Translations under genes and position numbers: made by a program
Notes under the pieces: generated by a model
The model's input: the letters and a program-made list of their open reading frames with translations, nothing else
Databases searched by the model: none
What the model was told of the DNA's origin: nothing
From: a virus
Virus record (IMG/VR): IMGVR_UViG_3300044699_000103
Coordinates: 1-36,786 of that record
Length of the DNA: 36,786 bases
Strand: one strand, 5' to 3'
Part shown: one piece after another, positions 6,753 to 15,308 of the stretch
Layout of the letters: every line of letters starts with the position of its first letter
Position numbering within the stretch: the first letter of the stretch is position 1

Positions 6753-6794
6753 GAAGGCCCCGCCCACGGGAATTGGGCGGGGCCTTCTTCGTTT
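6753..6794 (+). terminator. Strong intrinsic terminator after DUF2637 gene
   Basis: A 14-bp perfect stem (GAAGGCCCCGCCCA / TGGGCGGGGCCTTC) around a 7-base loop is followed by TTCGTTT. It lies 50 bases after the DUF2637 stop. On the opposite strand it can also stop transcription arriving from the phage late region. Confidence 0.88.
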
Positions 6795-6878
6795 AGAAGT
6801 CCTTGGGGCGAGCCAGTCTGCTAGGCCGCGTCCGACCGATCTGACCCGCCACACTCACCATACCCCAGGAACGCAATC

Positions 6879-6906
6879 ATGGCCCCGGTCCGAAGACCGG
6901 GGCCAT
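6879..6906 (-). terminator. UUCG-loop hairpin ending the minus-strand late operon
   Basis: A perfect 12-bp stem (ATGGCCCCGGTC / GACCGGGGCCAT) closes a four-base loop that reads TTCG on the minus strand, the stable C(UUCG)G tetraloop. It lies 38 bases beyond the stop of the last minus-strand gene (6944). It probably terminates the late transcript. Confidence 0.75.
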
Positions 6907-6914
6907 TCGTGTGT

Positions 6915-6929
6915 TCGGGTATTACCCGA
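6915..6929. repeat. Inverted repeat TCGGGTA-T-TACCCGA
   Basis: A second copy of the 15-bp palindrome seen at 6531-6547, differing only at the centre base. A degenerate relative (CGGGGGTTACCCG, 6938-6950) overlaps the stop of the gene at 6944. Located between the UUCG hairpin and the last late gene. Confidence 0.6.
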
Positions 6930-6943
6930 TGCAGGTCCGGGGG

Positions 6944-7213
6944 TTACCCGCTCGCCAGCGCCGGCCAGAACGGGCCGACCGTTCCGTCCCCCCAGACGAC
7001 GCCCGTGTCGCAGCCAACGCCACTGATCCACAGGTATGTGCCCGGGATGAATCCACTCGTCGTGGTCGGTACAACACACTGGAGCGGTTGCGGTTGCAGG
7101 GCTCGACGAAGCACCTCAGTCGGCCCACCCATCGCATCGAGGCGGGCCCGCTCGGCCGCAGTAAGCCGTACCGACACGACCTCAGTGCGGGGCTCGCGGT
7201 TGGCGCCATTCAC
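6944..7213 (-). CDS. RHH-like N-terminus with unknown C-terminal half
   Basis: An 89-residue protein from GTG 7213 with GAGG six bases upstream. Residues 8-40 (TEVVSVRLTAAERARLDAMG, PTEVLRRAL) look like a ribbon-helix-helix or CopG-like DNA-binding segment. The second half has a Trp/Gly-rich pattern (GTYLWISGVGCDTGVVWGDG) that I do not recognise. It is the last gene of the late operon, after the holin, and is flanked by the palindromic repeats, so it may be a regulator carried with the lysis cassette. Confidence 0.6.
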   Translation of the reverse strand: MNGANREPRTEVVSVRLTAAERARLDAMGGPTEVLRRALQPQPLQCVVPTTTSGFIPGTYLWISGVGCDTGVVWGDGTVGPFWPALASG

Positions 7214-7247
7214 ACCATCATCCTCGCGGTCCTTTCTCTCGTGACGG

Positions 7248-7538
7248 TCAGCGTATGCCGTTGCTCGGCCGCGCGAGCCGCTCGTTGACGCCCGGTGCGG
7301 GGACCGGGTCGAGGACCTCAGCGTTGGTCAGCGACGGCCCGCCGCCGGTGAGCCCGGACGACGTGATCGACCCGAGCACCGACAGCAGCGTGGCGCCGGC
7401 GGCGATCAGCAGCGCGGACTGCCACGGCACCTCGGCGATGTTCAGCACCCCGCCGGTCAGCGTCGCCGTCAGCGAGTAGGCGAACGACTTGATGGCCCGT
7501 TCGGTCACGGCCCGCCAGAACGCCAGCGTCCAGATCAT
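7248..7538 (-). CDS. Holin, r1t type
   Basis: A protein of about 96 residues from ATG 7538, which overlaps the stop of the preceding gene (ATGA). The start WTLAFWRAVTERAIKSFAYS and the segment SALLIAAGATLLSVLGSITS, with a short hydrophilic tail, match the r1t-like holins of actinophages. Two membrane helices are visible. Holins open the inner membrane at the end of the lytic cycle so that the endolysin reaches the wall. The gene appears intact and lies at the distal end of the late operon, next to several other small membrane proteins. Confidence 0.85.
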   Translation of the reverse strand: MIWTLAFWRAVTERAIKSFAYSLTATLTGGVLNIAEVPWQSALLIAAGATLLSVLGSITSSGLTGGGPSLTNAEVLDPVPAPGVNERLARPSNGIR

Positions 7539-7690
7539 GGCCGCCGCCACGGCGCCCAGCCGCCGAAGGCCATGTGCGCGGCCACGAACGTCAGGCCGAG
7601 GAACAGCAGGCTGACCTTGCCGGTGTCGGCGCCGAACAGGCCCATGAGGAAGGCCAAGGCGAATGTGATCAGGCAGCGATGCGCGAACAT
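7535..7690 (-). CDS. Small two-helix membrane protein of lysis cassette
   Basis: A 51-residue protein from ATG 7690 with the site AGGAGAAG. It is almost wholly hydrophobic: CLITFALAFLMGLFGAD, then VSLLFLGLTFVAAHMAF. Its TGA overlaps the holin ATG, so the two are translated together. It may be a second holin or an antiholin; no family is recognised. Confidence 0.7.
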   Translation of the reverse strand: MFAHRCLITFALAFLMGLFGADTGKVSLLFLGLTFVAAHMAFGGWAPWRRP

Positions 7691-7700
7691 GGCTTCTCCT

Positions 7701-8048
7701 CTACTGCCGTTCGGCCGTTGCTGCCTGCTGCGCGCCCGTTGCGTCCTGTAGCGGTGCGCCCGGCCGGCTCCCCGTGCAGCGCTGGTGCTCAGCCTTCGCC
7801 GAGCCTGCTCTCGATAGCCTCTCCCTGGCTGGCGATGACAACACCCGCTCCAGTTGTCTTGCGATCTGCTTGACGTGTTCGGCGGGCTGGCGGCCGGGTC
7901 TGGTCGCCACCACACACGGCGGCTTGGCTGCATTTTCGGAGTGTCCGAACATACTCGGATAGCCCTTCGCCAGGCTGCGATCACACAGCAGCTGCCCGAG
8001 GATCGCGCCGCACACGACGCCGATCGCGGCCCATTGGTCGAGTGACAT
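7701..8048 (-). CDS. Small membrane-anchored protein, possible frameshift
   Basis: ATG 8048 starts a frame with a hydrophobic N-terminus (MSLDQWAAIGVVCGAILGQL) followed by a soluble helical part (AEHVKQIARQLERVL). As written it ends at 7701. A one-base shift near 7840 would lead instead to a more protein-like end (VVIASQGEAIESRLGEG) with a stop near 7798. It lies between two other membrane proteins of the lysis region. An accessory lysis role is inferred from position only. Confidence 0.55.
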   Translation of the reverse strand: MSLDQWAAIGVVCGAILGQLLCDRSLAKGYPSMFGHSENAAKPPCVVATRPGRQPAEHVKQIARQLERVLSSPARERLSRAGSAKAEHQRCTGSRPGAPLQDATGAQQAATAERQ

Positions 8049-8112
8049 GGGTCCCCACTTCAGCGGGTCGTGCTAACCCACCGCGGGGTCCAGGCTGGCG
8101 GGGTGGTGCGGT

Positions 8113-8549
8113 CTATTTCGTAGCTTGCGCTTCAGCCACCTTGGTCTGTTCGAGCCGTCTGTCAGCGACGCGCGATCTCGGCGATCTCGCCTCGATGAGG
8201 TCACGCCTCCTCTGTCGGCGCCTCGGCGTTACGGCGAGAACGCGACGCATCATCGCCAGTTGCTGCACGGTGGCCTCGAGTGCGCCTCGATCGCCGCGGT
8301 CAGAGTCGAGTTGACCAGGTGTGGATGACGTCCAGTTTGCCGTTGGTTATCACCGCGGTCGCGCGACTCTTTCTGTTGGACTCCAGCAGCAGCCTCGCCG
8401 CCTCGGCGGCTCTGGGCGGCTACCGCGTCCTGGCGGGCGTAGTCCTCGATCTTCTCGGCGCGGCGCTGCCGGTTGTTGAGATGGGACAGGAACAGCGGCC
8501 CGGCCACGGTGCCGAAGACGACGATCAGCGCGACCAGGACCGCGTTCAC
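8113..8549 (-). CDS. Phage membrane protein with coiled coil, several frameshifts
   Basis: GTG 8549 starts a membrane helix (VLVALIVVFGTVAGPLFLSHL) followed by NNRQRRAEKIEDYARQDAVA. The next parts lie in successive frames: AEAARLLLESNRKS, then NGKLDVIHT, LVNSTLTAAIEAH, LEATVQQLAMM, and an Arg-rich end closing ATK at 8113. This order matches a common actinophage protein encoded next to the endolysin, which has an N-terminal helix and a long coiled coil. At least three single-base shifts are needed, two of which shorten C runs, so sequence error is likely. Function is unknown; a role in lysis control is inferred from location. Confidence 0.7.
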
Positions 8550-8552
8550 GGT

Positions 8553-9949
8553 CTAGGCATCCGAGTCGGCGCGGACCTGCGGCGCGCCGCCCTCGCCGAG
8601 GTCGGCGACGGCATCGCGCATCTCGGCGCGGGTGAGTTCGCCCTCCCCGCGGATCGCGGCGATGATCGGCGCCGCGTCGATGTTCCCGTCGCCCGACGAC
8701 AGGGCTTTGATCGCCTGCGCCAGCAGGTTCGGCTCCACGATCTCCGGCTTGCCGAGCACGGCCGGAATCTGATCGGGTCGCGCATGGCGACGATCGCCTC
8801 GAGGCGGTAGTTCATGACGTGCTGGATGTAGAGCTCGTCGTCGCTGGCCATGTCTTGTCCTCCTGGTGTCCATTGGCCGAAGTCGGCGACCATGGCCCGG
8901 TTGAGATCCAGGTCGCCACCGGCGAGGACGATGCCGTTGTGGTACTGCTGCACGTGCGCACCGGGATGCCACCGGCCGCCGGACCAGGCGTAGGTCTGCC
9001 AGGCCCACCGGATGAGCGAGGTGCTGAGCAGGTGCTCGATGGTGTCGTAGCCGCCGTAGGCGCCGACCTGTTCGAGCGGCAGGACCGAACCGATGCCCTG
9101 GAAGTAGGCGCTGACCGGGGCGTAGTCGCCGGCCGGGTCGTAGTCGACGGAGAAGTAGATCGGCCGCCCGGCGGGCATGCCGCACGCGGCGGCCTGGCGC
9201 ACGGCCTCGGCCGCGTACTTGCGGCCGGCGTCGTAGCCGGCCTTGGCGTCGCCGGCGCGCCATTCCCAGTTCGCGACCACCGCGATACCGGCCGCGGCCA
9301 GCTGTTCCGCCTCGGCCAGGGTGAGGTTCTTGCCGGTCCGGTCGTAGGACAGGTAGCGGGACGCGAAGCGTTTCCCGGCCGCGTACAGCCCGGCCGGATC
9401 GGGCCGGGACCAGGCGTAGTCGACGCCCTCGACGGGCACCGGCACGGCGTAGTAGGAGTAGCCCCGTTCGGCGATCCACACCGCCAGCGCCTTGGTGGTG
9501 ACCCAGTACTGCGCCGGGCGCACCACGTCGGCCACGTACGCCTCGTCACCGCCGGCCCGGTAGCCGGTGACCGCCACATAGTGCCCGCCGTTGTAGGCGA
9601 AACTGCCACCCGACAGCGGCCGGACCGTGCCGACCACGTTGGCGACCATCGCGAACCCGGCGTCGATGCCGGCGACGAGCTCGGCCCTGAGCTGGGCCAC
9701 CTGGGCGTCGGTGACGGTAGCGCCGATGTAGCGGTCGGCGTAGGTGCCCGCCCCCAGGATCTGGTTGAGGGCCTGCACCACGTCGGCGGAGGAGTTGGTG
9801 CCGAACGTCGTCGTGCCCAGCGCCTTCGCCAGTTCGGTTTCGCTGCGCTCGATGCCCCGGCACCGCAGTGCGATCTGCACCGACGCGGGACCGCAGAAGT
9901 AGCCGGTCTCCTGCCCGTCGAAGGTGTACTCCAGCGGGTTGGTGGGCAC
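8553..9949 (-). CDS. Endolysin: C39-like peptidase plus DUF1906 domain, one frameshift
   Basis: GTG 9949 follows GAGGAGGTGCC. Residues about 5-165 form a C39-type cysteine peptidase: catalytic Cys in GYFCGPASVQIAL, His in GGHYVAVTGY and Asp in VADVV. Residues about 170-385 match DUF1906, a glycoside-hydrolase-like barrel (VDYAWSRPDPAGL, YLSYDRTGKNL, VVANWEW, PIYFSVDYD, VGAYGGYDTI, WQTYAW). A C-terminal tail of about 85 residues (DDELYIQHVMNYRLEAIVAM, then EIVEPNLLAQAIKALSSGDG) lies across a one-base shift near 8783 in a C run and ends at 8553. The enzyme should cleave peptide and possibly glycan bonds of the host wall. AGGAGGA before an internal ATG (8850) means a short separate product is possible. 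Confidence 0.88.
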
Positions 9950-9958
9950 GGCACCTCC

Positions 9959-11294
9959 TCAGGTCAACTGGGCGGTGAGCGCGTTGACGAGCAGCCCCTC
10001 CAGCGCGCCGGTCTGCGGGTAGTAGCGGAAGTGGCCCATCAGGCCGTAGACGCCCGCGGCCCCACCGGCGGCGTCGGGTGCGTCGGTGTCCCAGCCGCCC
10101 TCGTAGGAGCCGTTTGTGTCGTACGGCGGGAAGCACGTGTCGGCCGGCACGTAGCACGGGACCTCGTTGGCGTAGCCACCGATGAACAGGCCGTTGGTTC
10201 CGTTGAACCGGTTGCGGAACAGCACCCCGTAGCCGCTGAGCAGTTCGCCCGCGACGAACGCGAGCCGCAGCTTCGGCGACCCGCTCAGCTTCCACACCTG
10301 CGTCGGCAGGGTGATCGAGGCGGCCCAGCCCGAACCGGCGTCAATCAGTTCGATCATGCTCTGGGCGTGACGCACCACCCACGGGGTCGAACTGGCCAAC
10401 CGTGTCACATAGGCGGCCCGCAGCGTGGCCCAGCCGGCCGGGGTGGTCGGCAGCAGCAGCGGCGCGGTGACGCTCGACAGCGACGTCAGCAGCGGCCCGT
10501 TCACGCCCGACCGGGGGCGCTGGCCTTCTGCACGACCGCCTGGCCGAGGGAGGCGCCGTGGCGGTTGCGTTCGGCCCAGCTGCGCGGCCATGCCGGGTCC
10601 TGGTCGCCGGCCGGACCGGGCAGGAACACGGCCACACAGCCGGGGATGGCCGCCTCGATGACCGCGGCGGCGGCGGACGGGAAGTCGCCGTCCCACATGG
10701 TCTGTTCGCCGGCGGTTACGGGATGCGTGCCGTAGCTGAACAGCACCACGGCGGGCAGGCCGTCAGCGCGGCGGGCGGTGAGGATCGGCACATCGGTTTC
10801 GATGTAGGTAGCTCCGCCGCGGTTGAAGCTCCAGTTCTGGGTCGCGAACTGGTAGTCGAGCGTGACCGGAGTACGGGACGGCGGCGAGGGCGGCGGTGGT
10901 CGTCGTCACGATGTCGTCGGCGAGGCGGGTCCAGTACTCGGTGCAGGCCGTCAGGTCGGTGGCGGCGTGCAGGATGTACGCGTCGGGTGTGTTCAGCGCC
11001 ATCGGAGCGTTGTGGGTGTGGGTGGCGAACAGGACGATGTCCGACGACGCCCACCCGGCCAGGGCCAGCAGCCGCGGCCGCAGCGCCTGATGCCAGGCCG
11101 GCGGAATGAAACCCACGTCGAGGCTGACGAGCAGGTTGGGCGTGCCGTCGTCCCACAGCACCACCGCCGTGGCATGCAGCGGCGAGTAGGTGCCGGTGGC
11201 GCGTCGTGGGGTCATGGCGCAGCCGTAGCCGCCCATCTCCGTCATGACGGTCGGGGGTGATGTCGACCCGGGCGCTACTCACGGCGAAGGCCAC
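9959..11294 (-). CDS. Neutral/alkaline ceramidase-like hydrolase, at least three frameshifts
   Basis: GTG 11294 follows TAGGAG. The reconstructed protein of about 445 residues matches the neutral ceramidase family throughout. In order: SSARVDITPD; EMGGYGCAM; LHATAVVLWDDG; LLVSLDVGFI; the zinc motif ATHTHNAP; NWSFNRGGATYIETD; VVLFSYGTHPV (second zinc His); GDFPSAAAAVIEAAIPG; FLPGPAGDQDP; then, after another shift, AFVAGELLSGYG and GYANEVPCYVPADTCFPPYD with SYEGGW. Known members use one zinc to hydrolyse the N-acyl bond of ceramide. Here GDQDP stands where true ceramidases have GDVSPN, so the catalytic Ser is replaced and the substrate may differ. It lies between tail genes and endolysin, which suggests a virion or lysis enzyme acting on an N-acylated envelope compound. 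Confidence 0.8.
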
Positions 11295-11303
11295 GGCTCG
11301 CTC

Positions 11304-11805
11304 CTACTCGATTCGGTTGAGCTCGAGAAAGGACCCGGCCTTGACGATCGTGTCGGAGACGTTGGCGGTGTTCTGCGCCCACTGGGTCTGCAACGTGCCC
11401 GCGGTCCCACCCATGATCACCAACCCCCAGGCGTCCATCACGAGGTCCGCGGCTGTTCCGGCCAGGCCGACCACACCGCCCGAGGCGGCCGCGCCGTAGG
11501 TGAGGGTCGGGCCGATGGCGTAGCAGAGGAATGACCAGGCCGCAGCGTCGCGCCGGCCGGGAAGGTGAAGCCGTACTTGAACGCGGCCGCGACCTGGCTG
11601 AGGTACAGCATGTGCAGGTGGGCCAGGTAGACGACGTTGGCCTCGACCGGGACGAGCAGCACATCGTCGTTCTGCAGCACCGACGAATTGTTGACCGTCT
11701 CGTTGGCCGTCTTCCGCGCGGTGTCGGCCGCACCTCGGTGATCGCCGCGCCGAGGGTGAGCGCGCGCAGCTTCGCCCCGGCCAGGGGGAGCGACGTCAGC
11801 GCCAT
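11304..11805 (-). CDS. Small beta-rich tail/fibre-type protein, two frameshifts
   Basis: ATG 11805 starts LTSLPLAGAKLRALTLG. After a shift near 11730 the protein continues ETVNNSSVLQNDDVLLVPVE, ANVVYLAHLHMLYLS and FTFPAGAT; after another near 11530 it runs CYAIGPTLTYGAAASGG, LVMDAWGLVIMGGTAGTL, NVSDTIVKAGSFLELNRIE and stops at 11304. The alternating hydrophobic pattern and the TLQNDD-like core resemble small virion proteins encoded downstream of minor tail genes in actinophages. About 167 residues. Exact role is unknown; a tip or fibre component is inferred from its place. Confidence 0.65.
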
Positions 11806-11817
11806 CGGGCGGTCCCG

Positions 11818-14800
11818 CTACATAGACAGCACAAGGTCGTCCTCCACCTGCATGGCCACGCCGGCGGCGTGTGACCTTGGTGACCCCGTTGACCGACCGG
11901 ATCACGGTCAACGTCTGGAAGCCGCCGGCGAACGCCACGGCCGCGCCGCCGCTGATCGCGGCCGCGCCGCCAGTGACGGCGAACGACCCGTCGGCCACCG
12001 CGGTCGCGTTGGTCTGGATGACGTAGTCGACGACCAGGCCCTGGTCGTTGCCGGTGACGGTGAACGCGTCGACCGCCTCGGTGAACCCGGACACCGTCGC
12101 GACCGACGTCCAGTCGTCGTCCTTGCCGCCGAGCAGCAGCACCACACAGCCGTCGACCGGGCAGTGGTCGCGGCGCACCGCCAGACCCGGGTAGGCAATG
12201 TTCTGGGCTGAGGCGTTCGTCAGCGACCCGGACTCGACAACCGCGTCGTTCAGGTCGGCCAGGGTGATGGGCATGTTGCGCAGGCCGAACGTGACCGCCG
12301 AGACGGTGTCGCCGGCCGCTCCGCCGGTCGGGGTGACGGTCGGGTTGGACTCCGTTCCGCTGTGGACTTTGACGAACAGTTGCATCGGCGACGTCGCCGA
12401 CCAGCCGTTGATGGCGATGCGGGTGTAGCCGGCTGGTGTGGTGAGGGTGCCGTTGGAGGCGTCGCGGATGCGGGCCAGCACACAGATCCAGTCGCTGGCG
12501 GTGTTGCCCGCGTACAGGGCCGGGGTGACGGCGGCGTTGTCGGCGCTGGACATCGTCCCGGCGGCGACGAAAGTCGCCGCGGTGGTGGCGATGCTGGCCA
12601 CCTCGATCAGTTCGCTGCCGAGGCGCACCCGAAGGTCCGGGTCGAAGTCGTCGGCGGTGGTGGTCCACCGGTACACGTTGGGGTCGAACGCGACGGACGT
12701 GGCGGTGCTGGTGAGGGCGGCCCGGATCGCGGGGTCGTCGTCGTCGAGCCGGCCAACATACTCGCCCGCGTCGCTGGTGGGTTGGGCGAGAACGAACACC
12801 TTGTTCGGCGCGTATGGGCTCAGGTTGGCGGTGACCGTCCACTGCTCGGCCGACAGAATCTCGGTGTAGCCCTCGAGGATTGCCTGAATGTCGTCGGGCG
12901 GGTACTGCGGGGGCGGGTGGAGGATGTCGACGCGGTTTGAACAGGCGGGTGGCCATCCATTGCTGGGCGAGCACGGGCGCGGCGCGCATGTTCCAGGTGA
13001 CGGACGGAAAGCGCATGCCGCGCACGGTGCCGAGGTTGACCCGCCACCCGGCCAGGTCGCGGAGGAACCTGTCGTCGAAGGTGTTGACGGTGACCTGCTC
13101 GTGGTAGCGGCCCTCGACGGCAATCGACGTCTCGTCGGTGACGCGGGCCGACGATCCGCCGGTGCGGGACACCTCGACGTCGTTGACGATGTCCTGGTCG
13201 TCCAGGGCCGGTTCGAACCCGGGAGCGACGTGCCCAGCCGATATGTTCAGGGTGAGCGCGGCGTCGATGTTCTCCCGGTCGTCGCGGGCAGGGAACCACA
13301 GCAGCCCCGTTGCGCCGGCAAACTCCCCGGAATCGTTGATGACGCAGCCTTCGACGGTTTCGGCCTCGCGGATCTGGTTCATGAATGTGTCGACGCCCTG
13401 CGGCCCCATGGTCAGGTCGAGGTTGTCGGACGAGTCCAGTCATAGGGAACGTTCTGGTCGACGCAGAGCCGCTGGAACCGCGACCACGGCCAGTCGCCCG
13501 AGTTCCCGCTAATCACAGCGCCAGTCGCCGTGGCCCCGTCCGCACCCGGATCGACGTGGACCGCCAGGTGCCCGAACGCGATCCCAGCAAGCCCAGCAGC
13601 AGCCGGGACCCGCAACCAGGTGACCCCGCCAGCTGTCCGGCCAGCCACCGAGTTGGTGATTCCGAAACCGCCCGTGGCCTTCGTGGCCAGCAGGACGAAG
13701 TCGACGGCGGTGCCGTTCTGGGTGGCGGTGAGGGTGTAGAAGTGGCTGACGCCGTAGAACGTCGCCTCGTCGATGGCCACCGTGCTGCTGAAGATGGACG
13801 TGCCGCCGCTGTCGTAGATCTGGAGGAACAGCGCGCTGGGGGCGCCGGGGATGATGCCGACCGTCCACCCGGCGGCCGTCCCACTGGTAAAGGTGTCCAG
13901 CAGAGTCGTGGCGGCCGCCGGTTCGGCGGGCACTCTGGCGGCGAACATGACCGTCCACGTGCCGGTGTCGACATAGGACGGAACGGTGGCGCGGACGGTC
14001 GTGGTTGCCGAGAACTGGGCCAGCGGCGCAGCGCCGACAATCGAGTCGTCCGACCCGAAGGTGACGTTCGTGACCGCCGCGGGATTGGCGCCAGGTACGG
14101 CGCTTGCCGCGGATGTCGCATCAGACCCGTCCTCGAACGGCCAGTGCGCGACCGGTGCCGAATACCCAGCATTGCTCTGCATCCGCTGAATCGCGGTCCA
14201 GGCCGCAGAGTGCAGCGGCTCGTCGCGCCGCTGCAACCTGCGGAGCCGGCCCTGCGCGACGATGTCCACAACGGACCAGTTGGCCGTGTCCCACCGCAGC
14301 CGCGCCGACGCCAGGAACGCCGTGCCCCGGTGGTAGCCGTTCGTCGCGCCGACGCCGAAGCCCGTCAACCGCACCCGGAACGGCAGGTTGCGCACCATGT
14401 ACGGCGTGTAGATCCCCGTCGGGGCGGTGAACTCACCGTTGAGATTCAGCAGCGAGAAAGCTATACCGGACGGGTCGGCGATGCCGGTGCGGTTAGCGCG
14501 ACCGTGGGTGATCGTGATCGGCGTTTCGCTGTCGTGAACGTAGCGGGAGAAGTCCGTCCATACCCACGTCGACGAGTCGGTGTCCGGGTCGGCGCCGAGC
14601 GCGGCCTCGACGACGACCTTTCCGGCGGGGGGTCCACCGTCGTACGGCGTGAAGTACGGGTTGAGCGTGATCAGCAGTCCAGCACCGGCGGTCTGGTTCT
14701 GTGAAGCAGTGGCGAGGTAGGACGAAAAACCGATGTAGTCACCGAGCCACGTCTGGTCGGCGACCACGCCAGCGATGTCGGTGCCGGCGCCGGCGTTGGT

Positions 14801-15308
14801 GGATGTATCGAGGCGTTCGGTCGGGTTGGAGCTGACTCCGGTCACCGTCCATGTCGTTGCCACTCCCGACGCGGCGCGCACGGCGGCCGCCACGGCGATA
14901 GCCGTGCCACCACGGACGAGATAGTCGTCGACAGTGAGTTGGGTCGACGCGGTCAGCGTGGTGTCGACGCCATAGTCGCCGACCAGTGAGGTCACCGGCG
15001 TCGTCGGGTCGACGCCGCTGTATGCGCCGACCCAGCCCCAGTTGCGCTCCGAGGTGCCGAGCGTCCACGTCCACGACGCGCCCTCGGAGGCAGCCAGTTT
15101 GCGCCAGCAGGTCAACTTGACGGTGCCGGCGTTGGTATTCACCACCAGGGTCCAGCCGGACGGCGGCGAGTGGCCAGGTACGTTCGTGGACGCGATGAAC
15201 GCGATCAGCTGGTCGCCGTTGACCAGACCGGCCGGGGCCGGCACCACCACGGACGTGCCGGCGGTGCCGTTCGTCACCGAGGCGGACGAACGGAACGCAG
15301 GTGGCCAT
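11818..15308 (-). CDS. Long minor tail protein with LamG-like domain, about four frameshifts
   Basis: ATG 15308 starts directly after the tape measure stop (about 1,160 residues). The N-terminal 200 residues are a beta domain (GLVNGDQLIAFIAS, WTWTLGTSERNWGW). Residues about 230-350 resemble phage distal-tail domains (GKVVVEAALGADPDTDSSTW, DPSGIAFSLLNLNGEF). Residues about 380-560 form a LamG/concanavalin-like domain (VAHWPFEDGSD; TGTWTVMFAARVPAE; HFYTLTATQNGTAVDFVLLA). The rest carries LDLTMGPQGVDTFMNQ and a late beta region (VTPTGGAAGDTVSAVTF) ending VAMQVEDDLVLSM. Shifts lie near 15283, 13430, 12930 and 11860; sequence on both sides is conserved in style. It probably forms the distal tail/adsorption structure. 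Confidence 0.8.

Noticed and set aside
8546-8850. A separate gene starting at ATG 8850 after AGGAGGA
   Set aside because: It is in the same frame as the endolysin without a stop between them, so a C-terminal extension is simpler; noted as an alternative product in the endolysin entry.
8819-10735. A 638-codon open frame on the plus strand
   Set aside because: It lies opposite the endolysin and ceramidase-like genes, has no family motifs, and its length results from the high GC content. The minus strand shows clear domains.
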